A stretch of 55,589 bases of DNA from assembly GCA_023458875.1 (NCBI GenBank), contig JAEWXO010000059.1, forward strand, positions 1 through 55,589, in the 5' to 3' direction. This DNA comes from Bacillota bacterium (GTDB lineage Bacteria > Bacillota > Clostridia > Oscillospirales > Ruminococcaceae). Position numbers and translations under genes: made by a program. The notes beneath the pieces were generated by a model. That model was not told where the DNA came from, ran no database searches, and saw nothing but the letters and a program-made list of their open reading frames with translations. This document shows, piece by piece, positions 42,057-50,144 of this stretch. Every line of letters starts with the position of its first letter. Position 1 is the first letter of the stretch.

Positions 42057-43103
42057 ATGCCTTTTACAATAAGAATAGGTATATCAGTACTTGCATTTGT
42101 TATTTCTGCTCTGACCGGAATCATTCTGATTCCGTTTCTTAAAAAAATTCATTTTGGACAGACGATTCTTGAAATAGGTCCTAAGTGGCATCAGTCAAAG
42201 CAGGGAACCCCGATAATGGGCGGATTTATGTTTATTATCGGAAGCCTGATTTCAGTATCTGTGGGATACGCATTATACAGGTGTTTTTATTTTGATGTTT
42301 CGGGACCGGAAAGTTTTAAAGGTGTTTTAAAGCTTGCAGCATGTATTGCATTTTCGCTGCTTTTTTCAGCCATCGGATTTGCGGATGACTATATAAAAGC
42401 TGTCAAGAAACAAAACCTCGGACTAAATGCAAAACAGAAAATGCTGTTTCAGTTTATTATAAGCGTTGCTTTTCTTGCAGCTTTATATTTTCTTGGTGAC
42501 AAATCAACAGAGATTAATCTGATGTTTGTAAAATTTGATATCGGAATATTTTATTATCCGGTTATGATATTGTTTATGATATACATATCAAATGCTGTAA
42601 ACCTTACAGACGGTGTTGACGGACTGTGTGGTTCGGTTACGGTAATTACGATGCTTGCACTGACTACTGTATGTATGGTAATAAAGGAATACGAAGTGTC
42701 AATGTACGCAATGGCAATAGCAGGAGGATGCCTTGGATTTCTTGTATGGAATCTTCATCCGGCAAAATGTTTTATGGGTGATACCGGTTCAATGTACCTT
42801 GGCGGTGCATTTGTGGCTATAGGTCTTATGACACACAATCATCTGTTAATTATTCTTATCGGACTTATATATGTCTGTGAAGCATTGTCTGTTCTTTTGC
42901 AGGTATCATATTTTAAAATAACTGCAAAGATTCATTATAAAAAAACAGGAGAAAAAGGAAAAGGAAAGCGTATTTTTAAAATGTCGCCTATTCATCATCA
43001 TTTTGAAATGTGCGGATACAGTGAATACAAAATTGTGATTATTTTTTCTGTAGTATCTCTTATTACAGGCGCAGCTTCAGTATTTATGATATATAAATTA
43101 TAA
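42057..43103 (+). CDS. mraY: Phospho-N-acetylmuramoyl-pentapeptide transferase
   Basis: 348 residues with about ten transmembrane helices. It transfers phospho-MurNAc-pentapeptide to undecaprenyl phosphate to make lipid I. Motifs: KWHQSKQGTPIMGGFMF, the Asp pair in FADDYIKAVKKQNLGL, NLTDGVDGL and the HHHFEMCG loop. Ribosome site AGGAGG. Confidence 0.97.
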   Translation: MPFTIRIGISVLAFVISALTGIILIPFLKKIHFGQTILEIGPKWHQSKQGTPIMGGFMFIIGSLISVSVGYALYRCFYFDVSGPESFKGVLKLAACIAFSLLFSAIGFADDYIKAVKKQNLGLNAKQKMLFQFIISVAFLAALYFLGDKSTEINLMFVKFDIGIFYYPVMILFMIYISNAVNLTDGVDGLCGSVTVITMLALTTVCMVIKEYEVSMYAMAIAGGCLGFLVWNLHPAKCFMGDTGSMYLGGAFVAIGLMTHNHLLIILIGLIYVCEALSVLLQVSYFKITAKIHYKKTGEKGKGKRIFKMSPIHHHFEMCGYSEYKIVIIFSVVSLITGAASVFMIYKL

Positions 43104-43112
43104 TAATTTTTC

Positions 43113-43152
43113 ATTATAACCGGAGCTGCATTGTGCAGTCTTTCGGTTATTT
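43113..43152 (+). other. Hairpin in the mraY-ftsW gap
   Basis: Interrupted stem with outer ATAACCG / CGGTTAT and inner GCTGCA / TGCAGT around TTG, no T run. It lies just before the ftsW ribosome site. Confidence 0.4.
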
Positions 43153-43183
43153 TAAAGATTATTTCAAACAGGAGGTTTGTGAA

Positions 43184-44470
43184 TTGGCACCATCAAAATC
43201 AAAAACAGCTGATGTAAATCAAAAACAAAATAAAAAAAACAGTATGTTAAAAGTATTTTTAATGGATATCAGGGAATGGCAGATACGAAGTAAAGGACTT
43301 GGTATGGTTGATTTGCCATTCTTTTTTATTGTAATTATTTTACTTGTAATGGGGATAATTATGATGTTCTCTGCAAGCTATGCGTGGGCGATCAGTGAAG
43401 GAAAGGCAGGAACATATTACGCGGTAAGACAGATAGTGTGGGCTGTCGGCGGAATTGTTGCAATGTTTATTCTTTCAAAAATAGATTATCACTTTTTTCA
43501 GAATAAATTTATTGCTTTCGGTTTATTTATTGTATGCCTTCTTATGATGATACTTATTCTGATAAAGCCGATTGGTCTTGGCGTCGAGCTCAACAATGCC
43601 ACAAGATGGATACATTTCGGAAAGCTTCAGTTTCAGCCTTCGGAAGTAATGAAATTTGCAATAGTAATATTATTTGCACTGATGATTACAAATAACTATA
43701 AACGTATGAAAGAGTTCAAGGTCGGTGTTTTACCTTTTTTTGTAATACTTGCAACTATAGCTGCGCTTATGATGCTTCAGCCCCATTTGTCAGGAACAAT
43801 ATTAATATGTCTGATGGGTGTTGTAATGATATTTACAGGCGGCGCTAAAATGTCTCACCTCTTAATTGTAGGTCTGGTCGGTGCAACGCTTCTGGCAGTA
43901 GTGGTACTGTATAAAATTGAAGTTTCGGGATTTTCATATTTTACAAAAAGATTTCAGTCATGGAAAGATCCGTTTTCAGACGTCAGCGGAAACACCTGGC
44001 AGACATCCCAGTCACTTATAGCGATTGGCTCCGGGGGATTTTTCGGTATGGGCCTCGGAAATTCAAGACAGAAGTTTCAGTATCTGCCTGAGACAAAAAA
44101 TGACTTTGTCTTTTCGGTTGTATGTGAGGAGCTTGGATTTGTAGGAGCAGTTACGGTTATTGCATTGTTTGCATTTTTTGTTTTCAGAGGATTTTATATT
44201 GCGTCAAAGGCGCCGGATAAATTCGGAATGCTTGTATGTATAGGACTTACGATTCAGGTTGGACTTCAGGCGTTTCTGAATATTGCGGTTGCAAGCAATT
44301 TTATTCCGAATACGGGAATAAGTCTTCCGTTTTTCAGTTACGGAGGAACGTCGCTGATGATGATTCTTGCGCAGATGGGGATAATTCTCAACATATCAAG
44401 ATACGCAAACGCTGATATAATGTCCAGGAAAAGGAATGACAATATACCATATCAGAAGATAATAGATTAA
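43184..44470 (+). CDS. ftsW: Septal peptidoglycan glycosyltransferase FtsW (SEDS)
   Basis: 428 residues from a TTG start at 43184, set by GGAGG 8 nt upstream; the frame extends further 5' only by overlapping the hairpin. Lys/Gln-rich cytosolic N-terminus, then about ten membrane helices. Conserved extracellular loop segments are WKDPFSDVSGNTWQTSQSL, GSGGFFGMGLGNSRQKFQYLPE and FVFSVVCEELGF. It polymerises lipid II with the class B PBP encoded two genes upstream. A dispersed repeat begins right after the stop codon. Confidence 0.95.
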   Translation: MAPSKSKTADVNQKQNKKNSMLKVFLMDIREWQIRSKGLGMVDLPFFFIVIILLVMGIIMMFSASYAWAISEGKAGTYYAVRQIVWAVGGIVAMFILSKIDYHFFQNKFIAFGLFIVCLLMMILILIKPIGLGVELNNATRWIHFGKLQFQPSEVMKFAIVILFALMITNNYKRMKEFKVGVLPFFVILATIAALMMLQPHLSGTILICLMGVVMIFTGGAKMSHLLIVGLVGATLLAVVVLYKIEVSGFSYFTKRFQSWKDPFSDVSGNTWQTSQSLIAIGSGGFFGMGLGNSRQKFQYLPETKNDFVFSVVCEELGFVGAVTVIALFAFFVFRGFYIASKAPDKFGMLVCIGLTIQVGLQAFLNIAVASNFIPNTGISLPFFSYGGTSLMMILAQMGIILNISRYANADIMSRKRNDNIPYQKIID

Positions 44471-44604
44471 TGTTACTATTCAGCCCATATGGGGATAGAA
44501 TGCTTATGCAGGGATTTCGACTCTGACGAGTCGACCAGGCTTTGCGGTCGCCTGGACTTCGCTAACATATCTGCTCCGCTTCATGGTATGGCTGAATAGT
44601 AACA
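44471..44604. repeat. Dispersed two-hairpin repeat, copy 3, complete with terminal inverted repeats
   Basis: 134 bp bounded by TGTTACTATTCAGCC and its exact reverse complement. Inside: GCAGGGATTTCGACTC-TGAC-GAGTCGA (hairpin 1) and CCAGGC-TTTGCGGTC-GCCTGG (hairpin 2), then ACTTCGCTAACATAT. It starts at the base after the ftsW stop codon and ends ~37 bp before murG. The terminal repeats make it look like a miniature mobile element or a large RNA hairpin. Confidence 0.85.
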
Positions 44605-44640
44605 GACTAATACATATATACGGAAAGGCAATGATGTTTG

Positions 44641-45762
44641 ATGAGAGTATTGATAACCGGCGGAGGAACAGGCGGACATATTAATCCCGCGCTTGCAATA
44701 GCGTCCATAGTTAAGGCCCATGAGCCTGATTCACAGTTTCTGTTCGCAGGTACTCCTTTTGGAATGGAGGCAAAGCTTGTGCCGGCGGCCGGTTATGATT
44801 TTGCACCGATAAAAGTAAAAGGATTTCAGAGAAAGATTACATTAAAGAATATAAAAAGAAACATTCAGGCTGTCGGATATCTTATGACTTCCTCAGGCAG
44901 GGCAAAGGAAATAATAAAAGGCTTTAACCCTGAAATAGTTATCGGTACAGGAGGATATGTAAGCGGCCCCGTAGTACGGCAGGCTGCAAGGTGCGGTATA
45001 TACACAGCAATTCATGAACAGAATGCATATCCGGGTATTACAACAAGGATTCTCTCAAAAAATGTGGACAAAGTCATGCTTACAGTCAAGGAGGCACTTG
45101 AATATCTTGAAAAGGATATTGACTATACGGTCACAGGTCTTCCGGTAAGAGCAGAGCTTATGAATAAAAACAAATCCCAGGCCCGTAAAGAGCTTGGCTT
45201 TGATGACAGCTTTACCGTGTTGTCATTTGGAGGAAGCCTTGGTGCAGGGTGTATAAACGAAACAATGGCACAGGTAATAAAAAACACACAGGAAAAGAAG
45301 CTGAAAATAAATCATATACACGGATATGGCGGAATGGGAAAAGATACATTCCCTGAAGCCATGAAAAAATACGGAATTCCGATGAAATCAGAAAGAACAA
45401 GGATAACCGAGTATATAAACGATATGGATACTTGTATGGCTGCAGCAGATCTTGTAATATGTCGTTCCGGTGCAACTACTCTTGCAGAGCTTCAGGCAAT
45501 GGGCAAGGCGTCCATACTTATTCCTTCACCTGTTGTTGCCGGAAATCATCAGTTGCACAATGCAAATGTACTTGGAAACGCAGGTGCCGCAATTGTAATT
45601 GAACAGAAAAATGTAAAAGCAGGTTATATGAAAGAGCTTGTTGAAAAGCTCTATAATGATCCTGAAGAAATAAAAAAGATGTCCGAGAATTCATATGATT
45701 TATCAATAAAGGATACATCGGAAAGAATATGGAAGGTTATTGACGGTCTGGTCAACAAATAA
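44641..45762 (+). CDS. murG: UDP-GlcNAc:lipid I N-acetylglucosaminyltransferase
   Basis: 373 residues; membrane-associated GT-B glycosyltransferase that completes lipid II. N-terminal GGGTGGHINPALAIA, then IGTGGYVSGPVV, HEQNAYPGI, and the nucleotide-sugar site ICRSGATTLAELQAMGKASILIP. The start could be ATG 44641 or the TTG just before it. No strong ribosome site is close (AAAGG is 16 nt away), so translation may depend on the upstream repeat region being transcribed or folded. Confidence 0.96.
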   Translation: MRVLITGGGTGGHINPALAIASIVKAHEPDSQFLFAGTPFGMEAKLVPAAGYDFAPIKVKGFQRKITLKNIKRNIQAVGYLMTSSGRAKEIIKGFNPEIVIGTGGYVSGPVVRQAARCGIYTAIHEQNAYPGITTRILSKNVDKVMLTVKEALEYLEKDIDYTVTGLPVRAELMNKNKSQARKELGFDDSFTVLSFGGSLGAGCINETMAQVIKNTQEKKLKINHIHGYGGMGKDTFPEAMKKYGIPMKSERTRITEYINDMDTCMAAADLVICRSGATTLAELQAMGKASILIPSPVVAGNHQLHNANVLGNAGAAIVIEQKNVKAGYMKELVEKLYNDPEEIKKMSENSYDLSIKDTSERIWKVIDGLVNK

Positions 45763-45869
45763 TACATTATCACGCCGCAAACCACTTATGCATAATATAG
45801 TGTAAACAGGCAAAGCAGTACAGTTAAAGGCTCTGTGGTTTATTATATTATGGTTTGTGGGGTGGAACA

Positions 45870-47135
45870 ATGTATGATCATAGGTTGGTTATAAACGGGG
45901 GAAAAAAAATAAACGGGGAGATCACTCTCCAGGGTGCTAAAAACAGTGCATTGCCAATATTATCAGCAGCTGTCCTTGCAAAAGGAAAAACAGTTCTTAC
46001 AAACTGTCCTGAGCTTTCTGATATTTATGCTGCAGGCAGAATTCTAACACATCTTGGATGTACAGTAAACAGAAATTTTAAAGGTGAACTTACAATATCA
46101 AATAACGGCATCAGCGAAAATACTATTCCGGACAAATTTATGAGAGAAATGCGTTCATCAATAATCTTTCTGGGTGCGGTCCTTGGCCGCTGCGGAGAAT
46201 GTAATCTGTGTTTCCCGGGAGGATGTCAGCTTGGTCCGAGGCCGGTTGATCTTCATCTCGGAGCTTTAAGGCAGATGGGTGTCAATATAATTGAAGAACA
46301 CGGATGTATAAAATGTACAGCTCCGTCGGGAGTAAAGGGCACGAGAATCGTACTGCAGTTTCCGTCTGTCGGGGCAACGGAAAATATAATTCTTGCAGCA
46401 GTTATGGCAAACGGTGAAACAGAAATCAAAAATGCAGCGAGGGAGCCTGAAATTAAGGACCTTGTTTCATACCTTATAAAATGCGGTGCAAGGATAGAGG
46501 GTGCCGGAGAGAGCTCAATAAGAATATGCGGAGTTCAGTCACTTGATGGCTGTGAGCATTCAGTCATGCCTGACCGTATCGTAGCAGCTACATATATGGC
46601 ATCTGCTGCGGTAACCGGAGGAAATCTGCATATACTGAATACAAAAGGTCTTGACGTAACACAGTTTTCTGTATTTTTTGAGCAGATGGGGTGTGGCGTG
46701 TATATTTATGACAACAGCATATATATAAAATCAAGAAACAGGCTTAAATCAATCAAATCAATAAAAACAATGCCTTATCCAGGATTCCCGACTGATATGC
46801 AGGCAATTATAATGGCAGCATTGAGCATTGCAGACGGAACAAGTGTTTTCGAAGAAAATATATTTGAGAGCAGATATAAGCATGTTGATTCATTAAACAG
46901 AATGGGTGCGGATATTAAGGTTTATGGAAAAATCGCCGTTGTCAGAGGCGTGGATAAGCTATATGGCGCAGATGTTGAGGCAACCGACCTCAGAGGCGGA
47001 GCAGCCATGGTAATAGCGGGCCTTGCAGCAGAAGGAACTACAGAAATACGCGATATACATCACATTGACAGAGGATATGAAAAAATTGATTCGGTTCTGT
47101 CATCTGCCGGTGCTGATATAAAGAGGATAATCTGA
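45870..47135 (+). CDS. murA: UDP-N-acetylglucosamine 1-carboxyvinyltransferase
   Basis: 421 residues from ATG 45870 (MYDHRLVINGGKKINGEI), with GGGGTGG upstream. It adds enolpyruvate from PEP to UDP-GlcNAc, the first committed step of peptidoglycan synthesis. The PEP-binding, fosfomycin-sensitive Cys is present in FPGGCQLGPRPVDLHL, and KNSALPI is the N-terminal signature. Location between murG and divIB is common in some Clostridia. Confidence 0.96.
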   Translation: MYDHRLVINGGKKINGEITLQGAKNSALPILSAAVLAKGKTVLTNCPELSDIYAAGRILTHLGCTVNRNFKGELTISNNGISENTIPDKFMREMRSSIIFLGAVLGRCGECNLCFPGGCQLGPRPVDLHLGALRQMGVNIIEEHGCIKCTAPSGVKGTRIVLQFPSVGATENIILAAVMANGETEIKNAAREPEIKDLVSYLIKCGARIEGAGESSIRICGVQSLDGCEHSVMPDRIVAATYMASAAVTGGNLHILNTKGLDVTQFSVFFEQMGCGVYIYDNSIYIKSRNRLKSIKSIKTMPYPGFPTDMQAIIMAALSIADGTSVFEENIFESRYKHVDSLNRMGADIKVYGKIAVVRGVDKLYGADVEATDLRGGAAMVIAGLAAEGTTEIRDIHHIDRGYEKIDSVLSSAGADIKRII

Positions 47136-47179
47136 GAAAAAGGAAAATATCTTTCAGAGGCTGAAAGGAATGAAAAAAT

Positions 47180-48232
47180 ATGCAGAATGTTAACAAAGTT
47201 GACCTTAACGATAATAAAAACGGAAAAAGAAAAAGAAGAAGGCAAAGAAATATGTTCGGTTATTATATTCTGGTGATATTTCTTACACTGAGTATTGGTT
47301 TTTCTCTTTCCGTTACATTGTTGTTCAATATAAAAAAGATAGTAATAAGAGGTACGACTCAATATGAAAACGCTGATATTATACGTACTTCAGGAGTTAT
47401 TAAGGGAGATAACCTTATAAGACTTGACACAAAGGAAGCAAGAAAAAAAATAATTGAAAATATGCTTTACATAGATGATGCAGTAATCAAAAAAGGTTTT
47501 CCCGATAAGCTGTATATTGATCTTACACCAAGTGAAAAATATGCCTATGTTGAGTGCAAGGGCGGATATATGATAATAAGCAAAGGATGGAAAATCCTTG
47601 AATTATCAGCAGATACGACGGATGAAAATCTTATAACAGTAAACGGATTTGAACCTGAATCAAATGAAATAATGAAAACTGCCGCTTCTATGGATAAAAG
47701 CAAAGACAAGATACTTCATGAATTATTAGATCAGATTGCTAAACAGAAAATTGAAAATATTGTTTCAATAAATCTTACAGATAAATATGATATAGAAATA
47801 AATTATGAAAACAGAATTACTATAATAATCGGAAATTCAAGTGATATAGAGTATAAATTAAAATATGCATATCAGCTTCTGAATGAAACAAAGGAACTGG
47901 GGAAAAATAAAAGAGGTTATCTTGTTTATCATGAAGATCTTGGTTATTCATTCATTACAAGTGAGGAATACAATGAAATAAACAGCAAGCTTTCTAAGTC
48001 AGGTGAATTGACTCAGACTGACGAAATCTCCGGTACTTCAACGGAAATACCATCAGGTGAACAGGAACAGGCGGCAAGTGATAATCTGAGCAAAAATACT
48101 GCAGTTGTTACACAGCCTCCATATAATAATCAGACTGATGAAAATACCAAAAAAAATCAGGTTGAAGGTGCAGATATTAACGATGAAAAATATAACCATA
48201 ATACCAATAAAAATACAGAAAATACCGGTTAA
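47180..48232 (+). CDS. divIB: DivIB/FtsQ-type division protein
   Basis: 350 residues. Very basic cytosolic N-terminus (KNGKRKRRRQRN), transmembrane helix ~31-52, POTRA domain (IVIRGTTQYENADIIRTSGVIKGDNLIRLD) and the FtsQ beta domain. The C-terminal ~75 residues are a Ser/Thr/Asn/Gln-rich extracellular tail with no fold. It acts in the divisome with FtsL/DivIC. AAAGGA lies 10-12 nt upstream of the start, a longer spacing than usual. Confidence 0.9.
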   Translation: MQNVNKVDLNDNKNGKRKRRRQRNMFGYYILVIFLTLSIGFSLSVTLLFNIKKIVIRGTTQYENADIIRTSGVIKGDNLIRLDTKEARKKIIENMLYIDDAVIKKGFPDKLYIDLTPSEKYAYVECKGGYMIISKGWKILELSADTTDENLITVNGFEPESNEIMKTAASMDKSKDKILHELLDQIAKQKIENIVSINLTDKYDIEINYENRITIIIGNSSDIEYKLKYAYQLLNETKELGKNKRGYLVYHEDLGYSFITSEEYNEINSKLSKSGELTQTDEISGTSTEIPSGEQEQAASDNLSKNTAVVTQPPYNNQTDENTKKNQVEGADINDEKYNHNTNKNTENTG

Positions 48233-48323
48233 AGGCTTGGTGTGCTGATTAACAACAGCATTTGACCCCTGAAATTATAAGGCAAACATATTTCTATAAA
48301 AATATAGTAGTTTTTTTTGAAAA

Positions 48324-48352
48324 TTGACTTGAAATCATATTCAAAATATGAT
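48324..48352 (+). promoter_or_regulatory. Promoter for ftsZ
   Basis: TTGACT, 17-nt spacer, TATGAT; the leader of ~85 nt is A/T-rich. Confidence 0.55.
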
Positions 48353-48443
48353 AATATAATAATAAATGTTATTTAATCATAGGTAATAAAAATGAATATT
48401 GAGTTTTATTTTATAATGAGTATAAATTGAGAGGAGTATTTAA

Positions 48444-49568
48444 ATGGCAGGATTTGTTTTTGAAAATGACTCATATGATCCGGATGTAAATATAAAGGTC
48501 ATAGGTGTAGGCGGCGGTGGAGGAAACGCACTCAACTGTATGGCTGATTCAGGAGTAAGCGATATAGAATACATAGCTATAAATACGGATGCGTCTGCTT
48601 TAAGGAATTCAAAAGCAACATCAAAAATTCAGATTGGTGCTAAGCTTACAAGAGGCAGAGGTGCAGGAAACAAACCGGAGGTCGGTGAAAGATCTGCACA
48701 GGAAAATAAAGAAGAGATTGCAGCTGCATTAAAAGATGCGGACATGATTTTTATAACAGCAGGTATGGGTGGCGGAACAGGCACTGGTGCGGCACCTGTT
48801 GTTGCACAGATTGCACAGGAAATGGAAATACTTACTGTAGCAGTAGTAACAAAGCCATTTGTTTTCGAAAGAGAACAGAAAATGCTGCAGGCAGAAAGAG
48901 GAATAGCTGAGTTAAAAAAATATGTTGACTCACTGATTGTTATTCCTAACGAAAAGCTTCTGGTAGGTCTTGAAAGACCGCTTACAATGAGAGAATCATT
49001 CTCACTTGCTGATGATATTCTTAAAACAGGAGTAAAGAGTATTTCTGACCTTATCGTTGATGACGGCTTTATCAACCTTGACTTTGCAGATGTTTCAACT
49101 ATAATGAAGGGTGCAGGATATGCACATATGGCTATCGGCTGCGGTTCAGGTAAGGATAAGGCTACGGATGCTGCGAAGGCAGTTATCTCAAGTCCTCTTC
49201 TTGAAACATCAATTTCAGGCGCTAACCGACTCCTTATTAACATTGCTATGTCAGAGGATGTTCTTGCTGAAGATGTTGATACAGCAACAAAGATGATTAC
49301 AGATACAGCAGCTGATGACGTTGAGTTTATATTCGGTACTGCATTTAAGGAAGATATGCAGGATGAGATGAGAATTACAGTTATTGCTGCAGGCTTTGGT
49401 GATACAAAAAATGTTATTCCGATAGATAATCCTCTTATTGACAATAGCCCGGTTCAGCCGGTTCAGTCAAAGCCACAGATGAAATCAATGGTTTCATCAC
49501 AGATGTCATCAATGGGCGACGAAGATGATCTTGACGCAATTTTCAAGATACTTGATAACAAAAAATAA
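48444..49568 (+). CDS. ftsZ: Cell division GTPase FtsZ
   Basis: 374 residues. GTP-binding GVGGGGGNALNCM and tubulin signature GGGTGTGAAPVVA, synergy loop DLDFADVSTIM, all intact. It polymerises into the division ring. The C-terminal linker is short and Ser/Met/Gln-rich. The C-terminal tail ends DLDAIFKILDNKK rather than the usual D-IP-FLR type, so the anchor contact (FtsA or SepF) may differ. Ribosome site GAGGAG. ftsA is not in front of it. Confidence 0.98.
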   Translation: MAGFVFENDSYDPDVNIKVIGVGGGGGNALNCMADSGVSDIEYIAINTDASALRNSKATSKIQIGAKLTRGRGAGNKPEVGERSAQENKEEIAAALKDADMIFITAGMGGGTGTGAAPVVAQIAQEMEILTVAVVTKPFVFEREQKMLQAERGIAELKKYVDSLIVIPNEKLLVGLERPLTMRESFSLADDILKTGVKSISDLIVDDGFINLDFADVSTIMKGAGYAHMAIGCGSGKDKATDAAKAVISSPLLETSISGANRLLINIAMSEDVLAEDVDTATKMITDTAADDVEFIFGTAFKEDMQDEMRITVIAAGFGDTKNVIPIDNPLIDNSPVQPVQSKPQMKSMVSSQMSSMGDEDDLDAIFKILDNKK

Positions 49569-49582
49569 TATACCTGGAATTT

Positions 49583-49618
49583 AAAATCGTACACAGAAAT
49601 GTGTGCGATTTTTTTTAA
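49583..49618 (+). terminator. Terminator after ftsZ
   Basis: AAAATCGTACAC / GTGTGCGATTTT (one G-U pair) with loop AGAAAT and a T run. Confidence 0.85.
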
Positions 49619-49702
49619 AATAAAAACACTTTTAAATTAAAGAATACATTTAATACCGGTGTTATTTTAAAAAAAATCCGTTATTTTTCAGAAAATACGC
49701 CT

Positions 49703-49800
49703 TAGTTATTAATCTCCGCAGGAGTATTGCTTCTGCGGAAGCGAGCAGGACTTTCCGGTCGAGTCTTTGACCTTCGGAAACATATGGTTTAATAGCAACA
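49703..49800. repeat. Dispersed two-hairpin repeat, copy 4 (diverged subfamily)
   Basis: Same layout as copies 1-3 but diverged: GCTTC-TGCG-GAAGC replaces the first hairpin and GGACT...AGTCT the second, around TTTCCGGTCG. The ends are GTTATTAA and TTTAATAGCAAC. It matches copy 5 more closely than copies 1-3. Confidence 0.75.
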
Positions 49801-49903
49801 TAAATTCAGCAAAAAACAATAATTTTTGCATGAAAAATATCTGTTTTATTGTTATGTTTATATGTACTAGTTTAATATGTAAAATGTTGTGCAAAATGTT
49901 AGG

Positions 49904-49933
49904 TTGATAATATGATTGTAAATATGTTATAAT
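49904..49933 (+). promoter_or_regulatory. Promoter of the DivIVA-like gene
   Basis: TTGATA, 18-nt spacer, TATAAT. It leaves a ~205-nt leader before the start codon. Confidence 0.7.
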
Positions 49934-49984
49934 ATACGTATTGAATACGATTTTACAGTATAACAGAATTCAACACTCTGAATT

Positions 49985-50100
49985 GCATAAGCAGGGAAGC
50001 TTGCAGAAAGAGTATTTTATTCTGCAGTTCATATTACCGGAACTGAAGAATAAAATGAGGACTTCGTATAAGATACGAAGAAGGCCCCTGCGGTCAGAAT
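49985..50100 (+). ncRNA. Structured leader with three-way junction, unknown class
   Basis: Closing stem GCAGGG (49991-49996) with CCCTGC (50086-50091). It encloses a 16-bp hairpin with one mismatch (50014-50030 with 50040-50056, loop ATATTACCG) and an 8-bp hairpin CTTCGTAT-AAG-ATACGAAG (50062-50080). Junction strands are AAGCTTGCAGAAAGAGT, GAGGA and AAGGC. It sits in the 5' leader of the DivIVA-like gene. I do not recognise it as a known riboswitch; the purine, c-di-GMP, TPP and ZTP types do not match. Confidence 0.6.
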
Positions 50101-50144
50101 AATTATACTAATACATTCCGTCTTGAAAAGGAGAAAAATGCCAT

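Noticed and set aside
48629..49444. 271-codon open frame on the minus strand opposite ftsZ
   Set aside because: It is the mirror of a strongly conserved FtsZ reading frame, has a Ser/Ile-rich composition typical of antisense frames, and lacks a ribosome site.
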